DNA of 40,062 nucleotides from JAZGEG01 sp964346665 (lineage in GTDB: Archaea > Aenigmatarchaeota > Aenigmatarchaeia > QMZP01 > QMZT01). The translations under genes and the position numbers were made by a program. This document shows, piece by piece, positions 12,001 to 17,500 of this stretch. How positions within the stretch are numbered: position 1 is the first letter of the stretch; every line of letters starts with the position of its first letter. Location: contig CAYFVC010000035.1 of the NCBI GenBank assembly GCA_964346665.1, positions 1-40,062 of the forward strand. The letters are read 5' to 3'. The notes beneath the pieces were generated by a model. That model searched no databases. It was given only the letters and a program-made list of their open reading frames with translations, and was not told where the DNA came from.

Positions 12001-12927
12001 GGAGCCGGCAAAACAGTTTCAGCGATGATAGTGGCGGAAGAACTTTTGAAGAGAGGTGTCCCTATCATCGTTTTCGACCCGACCGCCCAGTGGACAGGGT
12101 TCATGAAAGCATGCAGGGATAAGAGGATGTTTGATATCTACCCGAATTTCGGCCTTAAACCAGAGGACGCGAAGGCGTTCAAGACCAACATCGTTCTGGT
12201 GACAGACCCCGAAATGGAGGTGGACGTACAGAAGTACAGAAAACCTGGGGAAATAACGGTATTCGTTATGAACAGACTTGAACCCGGACAGATAGATAAA
12301 TTTGTTAGGAAAACAGTTTCTTCTGTGTTCCGCGCCGCACTTCCGGAGGAGAGGGAGATAAAGTTACTTCTGGTTTACGATGAGGTCCACAGGCTGCTTC
12401 CGAAGTACGGAGGTAAGGGAGGTTACATCGCGCTGGAAAGGGCTTGCCGAGAGTTCAGGAAGTGGGGAATCGGTGTGTTCATGATCTCCCAAGTCCTCAT
12501 GGATTTCCGAGGGGCGATACGTGCTAACATCGCCACGGAAATACAATTGAGGACGAAGTACGAAGGTGACATAGGAAGGGTGAAGACAAAATACGGAACG
12601 GATTACGCATCCAAGGTCGTGAAACTCACGACAGGAACAGCGTTAGTACAGAACCCAGCCTTCAACGAGGGTAAACCGTATTTCATAAGTTTCCGTCCGC
12701 TTCTTCACAACACTGGAAGGTTAACGGATAAGGAGATAAACAAGTACGTGAAAATCCAGAAGGAAATAGAGAAAATAGAGAAAAGGGTCGAGGCGATGAA
12801 AGCGAGAAAGGTCGACACAACAGACATAGAGATTGAACTCAACCTCGCGAAGGACAAGATGAAGGCAGGGCAGTTCACAATGGCCGAAAGCTACATAGGA
12901 TCATTGAAAGCCAGGCTAAAAGTGTAA
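1..12927 (+). CDS. Giant surface protein fused to a HerA/FtsK-type ATPase (5' end outside window)
   Basis: The frame is open from base 1 and starts inside a repeat with no signal peptide, so the true start lies upstream; at least 4308 codons are present. Residue numbers count from the ATG at base 7. Residues 18-1737 are five tandem repeats of about 340-349 aa. Further Ig/CARDB/NEW3-like beta domains follow to about 3600. A Cys-rich CGDGECDEDYGE...CPQDC motif sits near 3640, followed by a Pro/Gly-rich linker and two juxtamembrane beta domains. N-glycosylation sequons are very dense (eleven in the first 110 residues). One TM helix lies near 3915-3940, followed by a run of basic residues (EKKRRRRRY), giving N-out, C-in topology. 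The cytosolic part has Walker A GATGAGKT (3996-4003), Walker B LLLVYDE (D4125, E4126) and a helical tail. HerA/FtsK family ATPases usually act as hexameric motors, so this chain probably oligomerises. What the motor does (secretion, adhesin movement or DNA transfer) is unknown. Domain calls are by eye; the ATPase call is firm. Confidence 0.9.
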   Translation, partial: VIMNSTLINTLIIPQGKEVLRGSNLTIQVRVNDSCDNNITDANLTIRMVSNKTSETFNCSDITHVGNGYYNCTFNTSANPGVMPAKGYEIIINSSKESYMSDTISVNYSSSSSFFIETKPVIENNSWNLTPSDDWGWGETYTFTVNVSDEDDDNMTVEIWVNVSGGWNNIYTNSTVNGVNKTVTYIYDAFDNDDIGNRQYVINVTDDGDHPRTGGISYNDSTPIENFTIYKDDISFEILLGDGDIVQRITGSFTFRVRGWDIDKDPNETISDVRGRFWYTKDGVTWSVSTERFTDTDDNLTFESSEISFDCSFLVGPQKWKAEMYDNTYYKDTNSTNISWTIFTTPLNATMWLSSDHYLRGVDNVTMTANVTETDGCGQVSGATVFFNVTDDNQQQVHTCTGQEISSGIYECNITPSTHAGWSSGFYNVTANITKTYYNGTSLDGDETETFFLATSPYFQSLQAIRSGGSGSTGGWGETWEFQANLLDPDSNYNNVSLYANLTGGWEKINETYTTPKLVRFRGHQFNCSVLQGQSTSQKQFNFTSIDVWNYMSSSVANFTLEKDDTSATASSPYGVTINRDFDDNETLEIYIRDTDNGSSIVGSGVEGAFWTMTNESDPPSQDGSYILAKINYTDSSGYLRYTFNPNCSYGVGDLYWRAGTYYNDTCYKGASSAISGYNTGARLMIIKGQLKTNLTDPNATEASNILVGDNVTFRFGVPTDCSGIGINESYQTGLSLVLLELQNPESGWENCTQGGGINDEGNGWYNCTWETKGHKGGNYTVRITVKSSLDYNDNITILTNYTYLNNTPPDYGNFSVSPSEDGWGAVYNYSVDIWDAQEDNVTCKLFVKTNNYGGQWILKNSTIVYGGRSKCSFLVSDFDCQDIGDDSVNAYMFEFDDETTIFNTTNQSGPNITIDSVEISYYYGNLSEINRSDDEPNSTALLMVFVNDTDKDQPADANVTFWVTIDSSDPNSWDSGNVTITNSSGIANVSFNPECTPQYTVGNHSWKAGVTDGCYAEVNITEDLNLTIYGTLKTTIKTTELPTGTEVLRGDNITEQIYVSSDCFTDVDDANTTIELIHEDSITVYNCTPMYSISSGEYECIWNTTGMKAKWYDTRANSFRDLYNMNTTTLENHFFIKTKPVLSNETADKDPAGWGENRSFSVTVNDDDLDNVTVELYIKCLETVGGSCPGIYSDNDWHWENDVTLESPVNETTQLSVSDNFYGIGCPTTGNWSYRFNATDIPHDYEDSTTPHNFTVEKNDVIYEPISGYDNETVWRNGSDSIVLKVRVYDNDSKSYAGSANATVWVTKNASDPDSWDIGKHIDVDGSGYINYSFFDDGEMPMHECNYTVGFHNWTAGIGGINEDTCYKTSNSSIYNLSVWSDLRPIIVKPLATEGFLQGDLINISGYVEDDCSWRMPYGVEGVTIDPSSGTQRFILKAYVPFDLYRYCSTNWQEGEGYYNCTWDSATQQRVLWNITMSIDKDYYAPNSTTEIEAFHLGNNPYLTTPAGVSPTVEGWGYNFTLYVRFGDADQNPNNISLWKSFDNQTWEHVSTKTDVVSSGKNLNFREKFTCADSLPTPGRINYYKFNVTDPYGYTDEIYPGTFNLTEDSVTLFINYSESSDNIRRLGNDQALLKFRIRDDDYSYLNPNGSHYPTGADGLVWVTSNGTNYTNVLNCTSNDGHCEVDYDPNCSTSEVGIQYWKGGTNDTCYEYENSTNETLEVVGQLNISIVNPTENVILNRNTTAVFNATVYDDCDLSINDSTVIWYNESWYNLTSGYNTTWFVPYNYPLGPDVIRANTSRTYYDGNTNSTSVYIYGWAELDSMYPPNGTVDLAGDVKTIKCHLRDANTLKNITNYTVAFYVNEEYQESKNTSNQSGEEGNASFLFSTNRPGGWYNLTCAINSSSYWYYNVSTPNITKEVRISRPLIIDQIVRDPSDGKIYRNDSSGYSPNQVNITVHLKDADLPGEGADNATVWFYNHSQAYIGNCTTNASGWCNESVSWNPVDTITPNYYTIYINATKPGTNENSTTNTTTIDVMGVYIANITSPANGSQYGRGDLISFNASIRDENWNWFIGGTNWVYWYNDTGDHIETTVSGEQSSFDSSTQAPGFRNFTARSEPGLPHYYAENDTVTVHITGWADVVWVYPPHLSSVTYPYTFQRICRVVDYVTSVGIENYPINFSYLNETLGEWVYNGTYLTNSTGYANASWTPWDKGNVTFNCTIWDNSSLEYTTNIASVSATIWVKDNVPPTIENVSIIPNQSMEAWMNTTNISADVTDDYAVDSGGVWAYIGLPNGSYENKTMSFVENNTYRYEYLPKLNGTYNVTVYAKDEGPENNVNHSDVYYFEVWGKATGKVDQIGYVYAGGITQTSDFKFNLTINFTNLGPPNAYYVNLTIYDDSPGYVSYNETSYYCGNMTNGSFCSWTLEVTILPATPPTGIYIYGNASWMDPDKTDASVINSTYVVVASNPIIEIIETGINKTVMHDKTTYIDNITVYSSGNDRVNEISLSNLGGNFDYDCYDCGLMMVPDSQDDLAAGYNFTSHIWVTIPKGKSPGIYWTYIVVNSSNGGSDEYLLNLTVEPNASWTRTPDSFPTVIAQPNTNGLVGRVNVTNHGNVKIYFETSRREAAASLLIVTPEGFASEKLSKRVINISYSVPLAYPEDMYYGIVAIRNDTLPADPVERTVSFWLNVTDLPPNVTDYSVIPTEFEVGYETVYINATIVDNVAVDKGWIDVERPGDISYSYVSKQIHSSSGDPGFNYTEGINYSGIMQYFNITIYNQNESFVYVNITVNGLLIASNQSIENSTNFTIDAVQESVSFALPGNQTINITVQNSSGDLINSAYTSWLSYSLRIGETYKKIMDRNASEFNTTYWTNISGIHDLRICANDTSSKIGCTSIIYLTAAGNTSIAISPNVTVINVTNMTIYQGEDIHIEFNISNVGYARAYNITMNISYPENWSATPENFSFGTLYKTNISSNFTLISVPPFTLPGEYLVNFTANWINLNISYNGTNTTSILVNVTANPVLDLQDRIPETGEVVIMSGGTKNETFNVTSIGNVNVTNVNFSCQSGEVCENFTDPSPFYPSNISVLLVNQTEFVNISISIPPEYPAGYYNGTILANGTSTWDSSYIYVNIPENISWTQDPNNITKEVIQGTQGNFGTITVRNNGNVFVRLAVVQYNWGLGTYVTFYPNQLELDIGETKYIYLNYNAPVVYSLTSYTGTLWTYNETADPSYHDTLLNLTIHPYFVDIISPTEANPKLNVSPSDEIEARINITYGNSSVNESMTFNLSLSNSTTLVYVDMTNVSYNSSEGLWYVNFTAPNFALQKGYDLNVTAIYSKTPVSNVTYYDFEAKAVIYRDDIQPTILISVPPRVPANTTAVIYANVTDPGGVENASIVVYDPDSIAEYGDMTFLYRYVDTYVYKYDYTNTSKVGVYNVNVTGCDKSGNCNSTNRTFEIYVGAWFSGYAKDIVRTGNPVINQSFWFYDDIQYGNLLINFSSDPDTGYYNESIDARMYDLKVDFWNDSVSLLNIPLLQDVHNPIQFGSVTNLNRISAGGAGVYRSVVVNNSLNYSTGSITLNYSSFENVAILGNLTIYHCPSFGVNVVQICTSSWTRMSSSLNITTTSLTANTTNLQGVFAIANFICGDGECDEDYGESIANCPQDCEIPIPPPPVTPGVGGRGARVEVPPSVPQVPVEIKSTLIFVTLRPGEHEIHSIDVTNNLGTGIVVETSVTGNAWELVQIEKPVMNVSARSTGVLKVKLYALPTTQAGIYTGDIISKVRYRNITHITPVTIKVEIPPEPLLDVKVKALTKTVEPGGNLKFEVTLMNMGPTATIDDIVVIYEIKGLETERVITKSSETLAVENVKSFTKTIPIPWDTPQDRYMVEVNVTYWYGKKSAFSVDSFDVFVLPAPLALLRAVFMHWLTYVVVFMLIPGFYFGRRLYMIWMEKKRRRRRYIFPIDFKKLPKTGPDSILVGKIAETDVKAYVDTKALMMHSLSAGATGAGKTVSAMIVAEELLKRGVPIIVFDPTAQWTGFMKACRDKRMFDIYPNFGLKPEDAKAFKTNIVLVTDPEMEVDVQKYRKPGEITVFVMNRLEPGQIDKFVRKTVSSVFRAALPEEREIKLLLVYDEVHRLLPKYGGKGGYIALERACREFRKWGIGVFMISQVLMDFRGAIRANIATEIQLRTKYEGDIGRVKTKYGTDYASKVVKLTTGTALVQNPAFNEGKPYFISFRPLLHNTGRLTDKEINKYVKIQKEIEKIEKRVEAMKARKVDTTDIEIELNLAKDKMKAGQFTMAESYIGSLKARLKV
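58..5217 (+). repeat. Five tandem ~1.03 kb coding repeats in the giant ectodomain
   Basis: Units begin at a shared L-x-G/R-D/N-N-x-T motif at codons starting 58 (LRGSNLT), 1075 (LRGVDNV), 2119 (LVGDNVT), 3145 (LRGDNIT) and 4192 (LQGDLIN). A degenerate sixth start is at 5215 (LNRNTTA). Spacing is 339, 348, 342, 349 and 341 residues. Each unit has an N-terminal beta domain with three conserved cysteines (D-x-C, then NC and Y-x-C), a GWG(E) motif opening a second domain rich in acidic D/N stretches, and a third domain ending in W-K/R-A-G followed in most copies by D-T-C-Y. The repeats are diverged at the DNA level, so duplication is old. The regular cysteines suggest disulfide-braced, rod-like modules. 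Confidence 0.85.
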
Positions 12928-12946
12928 TAAGCGTAATTCGCTCACA

Positions 12947-12957
12947 TCTATTTATTT
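12947..12957 (+). promoter_or_regulatory. TATA-like promoter element
   Basis: The AT-rich TCTATTTATTT is centred about 27 nt before the ATG at 12979, the spacing of an archaeal TATA box for a leaderless transcript. It lies in the 51-nt gap after the giant gene, so the next two genes may have their own promoter. Confidence 0.5.
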
Positions 12958-12978
12958 GATTGTATTTAATTAATTATT

Positions 12979-14523
12979 ATGAGGAGAAGGGTGAAAAAAG
13001 GTAGGGTAAAGAGGAAACCGAGAAGAAAAATTTCTGCAAAAAAAGCGGAAGAAATTCCTAAATTAACGGAAAGCCTTGAACATTTAATGCACCAGAAAGA
13101 GGAGATACGTGCTTTGCTTTCTTCGCTGGAGGATGCGTACAGCGAGGCTACTATTATGGAGGAGGACTACAGAGAAATCAAATCCAAGAATCTTACGAGA
13201 CTTGAGGAGATAAACAAGAAGATAGAGACTTTGAAAAGGGAGGGGGTGAAACCTAAACCCCCGCCAAGACCAGAAATCCCGGTGGTCGAACCTCCGACTG
13301 CAGTCCCTGTTGAGGCACCTCCGATTCCTGCTGCTCCCCCTGTTGTTGTTGAGGAGAAGGTTGAGAGAAAACCAAAGAAAAAGAAGGGATTAGTGAGCCC
13401 AGAGGATCTGAAAAAGCTAGAAGTGGACCTCGCAGAAAGAGTAAAGGAAATGGTGGAGGACATAGGGGCAAAGGTATCCGAAAAGGATGTTCTTGAGATA
13501 AAGAACAAATTCACCAGATTCGATACGGAAATAGAGAAGATGAAAGCGTTGATCGAAACCGTAAGGGAAGGTAAAAAGGTTTCTGATGAAAAGATCCAGA
13601 GGGTTGTGGAAGGCCTCGCTGAGATCCGAACCATGGTCTACGGAAGGGAGGCTTCCATGAAGGAGTGGGAGGTCAAACTGGAAAAGGTTATGGATATCAT
13701 GAACAGGGTCGAACCGGAAAAGATAATGATGGAGATGGGAAGAAGGGACAAGGAAGTGGAAAATCAGAATTTGAGGATAAACAAGCTTGAGGAAATGACA
13801 AAGGAGTTTGGGGAAATGGTTAAAAATATAGAAAAGGTTTTGCGCGACATAGGGAGTCTGGAAAATGTTGTTAAGGTAAGTAGCGATGCTTCTGAAAAAT
13901 TGATGAACATGCAGAATATCGAAAGGAATAACCAGAAGATGTTAGATAAAATTCAGGGTCTTTATGCTGAACTCAGCAAACGAATGGAGGAATTCATGCT
14001 TTATCGAGCTAAGCAAGATCGGATGGAGGATTTGATTAATGAGATGCTGAAAAACCTTGACGACATCAACACTAAGGCCGCGTACTTCGTAACGAGGGAT
14101 GATTTAGAGTCGTTCAGGGCGAGCATGCAGGCTGCCGCTCCCTCCGCACCTTCACCAAAAGATGAACTAAGTGATTTAAAATCAGAGAAGGAAGAAATAG
14201 AAATGCTCATGAAATCGTTAGAGGAGGAGTTCAAGGGCGTTGCGATTTCGAAGGAAGAGTACGAAAAAATGAAGAATGCGAATTTAGCAAAACTTAAGGA
14301 GATAGAGGGGAAAATAAAGGAAGCTGAAAAGGGGAAGGTTTTGGGAGCGATCAAAGAGGGGAAACCAGAGGGAAAGCCAAAGAAAATCGAAAGGGGAATA
14401 CCCCCAGAAGAAAAGGGGAAGGAAGAAATGCTTTTGAAGGATCTGGAAGAGACCTTCAAAAAGGGGTTCATAAGCAAGGAAGCGTATGAGAAAACCAAGA
14501 AGATGATTTTGAGAAAAGGGTGA
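12979..14523 (+). CDS. Coiled-coil scaffold protein with three SHOCT-like helical hairpins
   Basis: A 514-residue soluble protein with no signal peptide or TM helix. The N terminus is strongly basic (MRRRVKKGRVKRKPRRK). A Pro-rich linker (about 92-125) is followed by a long charged coiled coil (about 140-375). A motif of the form LxxLExxYxxxxISxExYxxxKxxNxxKLxxI occurs three times: residues 38-88, about 400-452, and 478-514 (truncated by the stop). The same motif ends the next protein's cytosolic tail, and the two genes overlap in a GTGA, which points to coupled translation and a physical partnership. I infer a cytoplasmic scaffold that links the membrane proteins on either side of it. The family is not recognised by name. 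Confidence 0.85.
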   Translation: MRRRVKKGRVKRKPRRKISAKKAEEIPKLTESLEHLMHQKEEIRALLSSLEDAYSEATIMEEDYREIKSKNLTRLEEINKKIETLKREGVKPKPPPRPEIPVVEPPTAVPVEAPPIPAAPPVVVEEKVERKPKKKKGLVSPEDLKKLEVDLAERVKEMVEDIGAKVSEKDVLEIKNKFTRFDTEIEKMKALIETVREGKKVSDEKIQRVVEGLAEIRTMVYGREASMKEWEVKLEKVMDIMNRVEPEKIMMEMGRRDKEVENQNLRINKLEEMTKEFGEMVKNIEKVLRDIGSLENVVKVSSDASEKLMNMQNIERNNQKMLDKIQGLYAELSKRMEEFMLYRAKQDRMEDLINEMLKNLDDINTKAAYFVTRDDLESFRASMQAAAPSAPSPKDELSDLKSEKEEIEMLMKSLEEEFKGVAISKEEYEKMKNANLAKLKEIEGKIKEAEKGKVLGAIKEGKPEGKPKKIERGIPPEEKGKEEMLLKDLEETFKKGFISKEAYEKTKKMILRKG

Positions 14524-17500
14524 GTGAAATCCGCCACGGCAAATTGATTTTGGCGTTTGTGATCTTAGGAGTTTTCATGGTTTTGAATTTGGTTAGCACG
14601 TACTCTCAATCTTACGATTATGAATGGTGGGACGTTCGCTGGCGTTACAGAATCGGTTTGGAAATAAACAACACCGGTTACGAAAGAACGGACTGGCCCA
14701 TAGAATACGAAATGAACTTCACAAATATTCTGGAGGGTATGAACGTAACCGGGACGTTCGATGAGAATTCCACCCGCGTGATAGAATACAACTCAACAGG
14801 TTCTATTCTTCATGAGCTCCCCTCCCAATTCGATAAAGGTGAAGGTTATGATCCAGCCACGAATGCTTTCGGAACGATAGTTTTTGAAATGAACGGGACC
14901 ACGCCTGCGGATGAAAAACGTTATTTCTACATTTATTTCGATATAACGGAAAATGATGACAAAGACCAGCCGAGCTATTCAACTGACCTTGTTTACAATT
15001 ACACTGGAAGCGTCTCGGAATTCAATGTGAACAACTCGCTTTTCCAATGGTGGATTGACACAGAAAGAGGGGAGAACACATCAGGTATTTACCATGTTAA
15101 GGATATTTATGCAGGAGAAAATGAAGTATTGCTGACCGATCCCTCAGACAACAGGACAGCCGAGTACTCCGAATTCTCGAATGCGAGCGATACATTCGGG
15201 TTCGACTTCAGGAACAACGCAACCTTCAAATATGTGGGACCTGTTAGAATTGTTGTTGAGCAGAAGGGTTACGAAATCTTCTGGAACCAACCAGATAACA
15301 AAACTAATGAAGGGTATATGATAAAAAGATACACGTTCTACCGGGAAATCGACTGGATTAAGATTGAACAGATATTTGTTAACAACGCCAGTTATAACAT
15401 AACGAGAAATTCAACCGTTGCCGGTGCCTTTGCTGTTTACGTTAACTATACATTCAACTACGGGTCAGGTTATTCTACCATGTCGGACACGAACGATCCA
15501 GGATCTTACGGATGGGCGGTGCAGGACGGGGGACAGGTGTGGATAGGGATTGTGAATAAATACGAAAACGGAACAAATAACTTCTTCGGCCTTGAGGACA
15601 CCGTAACCGGAAGGATCGGGATACAACTAAACGAAACGAACATGACACTGGGCAGTTCCATAAAACACATCGCCCACCTTCAGTTCAATGCAAGCGGTGA
15701 GGCAGGACAAGAAGATTATTTCAAAAATTTCGTGAACCAGAGCATCACACCTCTCAACATAACTGAACTCACCCCAGAATTTTGGAGTGTTGTGGTTGAG
15801 GGGAAGTTCTACATGAACGGAACGGACGAGGCGAACGTTTTCAACAGGAACGAGAGCGTTATACTATTGGCGAACGTAACCGATCTTTACAACATCTCCA
15901 AAAAAGTGAACGCGAGCTTGGATTTTGGAGTCGGCGAAGTGAACGTAACGCTATACGATGACGGAAACCACAGCGACGGACAGGCGAATGACAAGGTTTA
16001 TGCTAACACGTATAACATAACAGACTCGGATACCTTGGGTTTGTGGAACGTAACGTTTAGGGTATACAACGAAACATGGTATTTGGTTAACATAAGCTGG
16101 TCAACCTTCAACGTAACGGATGTGTATAACGTAACGGTTAACATAACGAATCCCACGGGCTTCACGGACAGGGTAGTGAACACAACTGTTTACGTGAGGA
16201 ATTACAGGAAGGATATTTGGATTGTTAACGCGACTCTGAACTGTTCGTTTGATTCCACAGAAATCCCTCAGGATAACATAACGGACAACGGGAATGGAAC
16301 TTATGATGTAAAGTTCAATGCCCCTGCATACGCAGGCTTGTTCACCCTTAACTGCAGCGCAACTAGAAATAATAACACAGGATGGGGAACGGACGAGTTC
16401 ACTTCAGAGACCTATACTACAAACGTCAGCATATTGAAGATTCCAGAAAACCTAACAGCGGATAACGTCACATCTTATTCGAATCAAACATTCAACATAA
16501 CCATCATCGCCGAGAACATAGCGAACGGGAGTGCGTATAATTCTAACATCACGCTTAATTTCTCAACCCCAAACATAACTGCGAACTTAACTTTTGTATC
16601 ATGCGGAAACATCCTGATAACGAAAAACTGTACGAAAACTTTCCAGATAATAGTTTTCAATGCGACACCTGCAGGAAACTATTCCCTGAACATAAGCGTT
16701 AGGTGGAGGAATTCAAATGGGTCTGTCCCCGGATATAACGAAAGCGTTATGAATATAACTGTCCTTGAAAATCCTATCCTTGACCTTTCGAAAAATTATG
16801 TATTCGGGATGATAGCCATAGGGATGGCGTTGAAAAACATAGATAACTTCACTGTGTATTCGCTGGGTAACGAGCCTCTGCAAAACGTAACGTTCGATGT
16901 TCTAGGTTTCAGTGGTAACTTCACCTTTGAGTTCATCCCCGAAAACTTTTCCTCAATTGGTGTTGGTATTTCGGAAAATGTGGAGATTTGGATTAACTCC
17001 ACAAATGATACTCTACCTGGGGAGTACAACGGAACGATAAACGTAACCAGCGATAACAACGGGTTCGAGATCATAAACGTTACCATCGCTGTTTCAGAAA
17101 CTAACATGACTATCGAAACGGACGTCGATAATTATACCGCTGAAAACGTTACGTGGTATAAAAACGAGACTTTCCCTATTTTCGTCAACACAACAAATAT
17201 AGGGAATGCAACCGCTTATAACGTGAGTCTGATTCTGAATTTCTCAAGTGATAATATAACCGCAAACGTAACCTCCCAAAACTGCGGAAATATCCCGAAG
17301 TCCGGGGTATGCAACTCCTCATTCCTCGTGATAATAAAAAGCGGAACACCTTCCGGGAACTACACCGTAAATGTGAGCGTGGAATGGGAGGATGAAAAAG
17401 GGATAAACACAAACGTAACGACTGTCAACATAACCGTACTTTCGAATATCTTGCTAATTGTACAACCGGATGAATTGTCGGATAATGTTACGCACGGGAC

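Noticed and set aside
12930..12942. AGCG/CGCT hairpin after the giant gene as an intrinsic terminator
   Set aside because: The stem is only four base pairs; the downstream T-rich stretch is better explained as the TATA element of the next gene.
13167..14537. Minus-strand open frames opposite the 514-residue coiled-coil gene
   Set aside because: They show the same Ser/Phe-rich composition artefact from Lys/Glu-rich coding on the other strand, with no supporting start signals.
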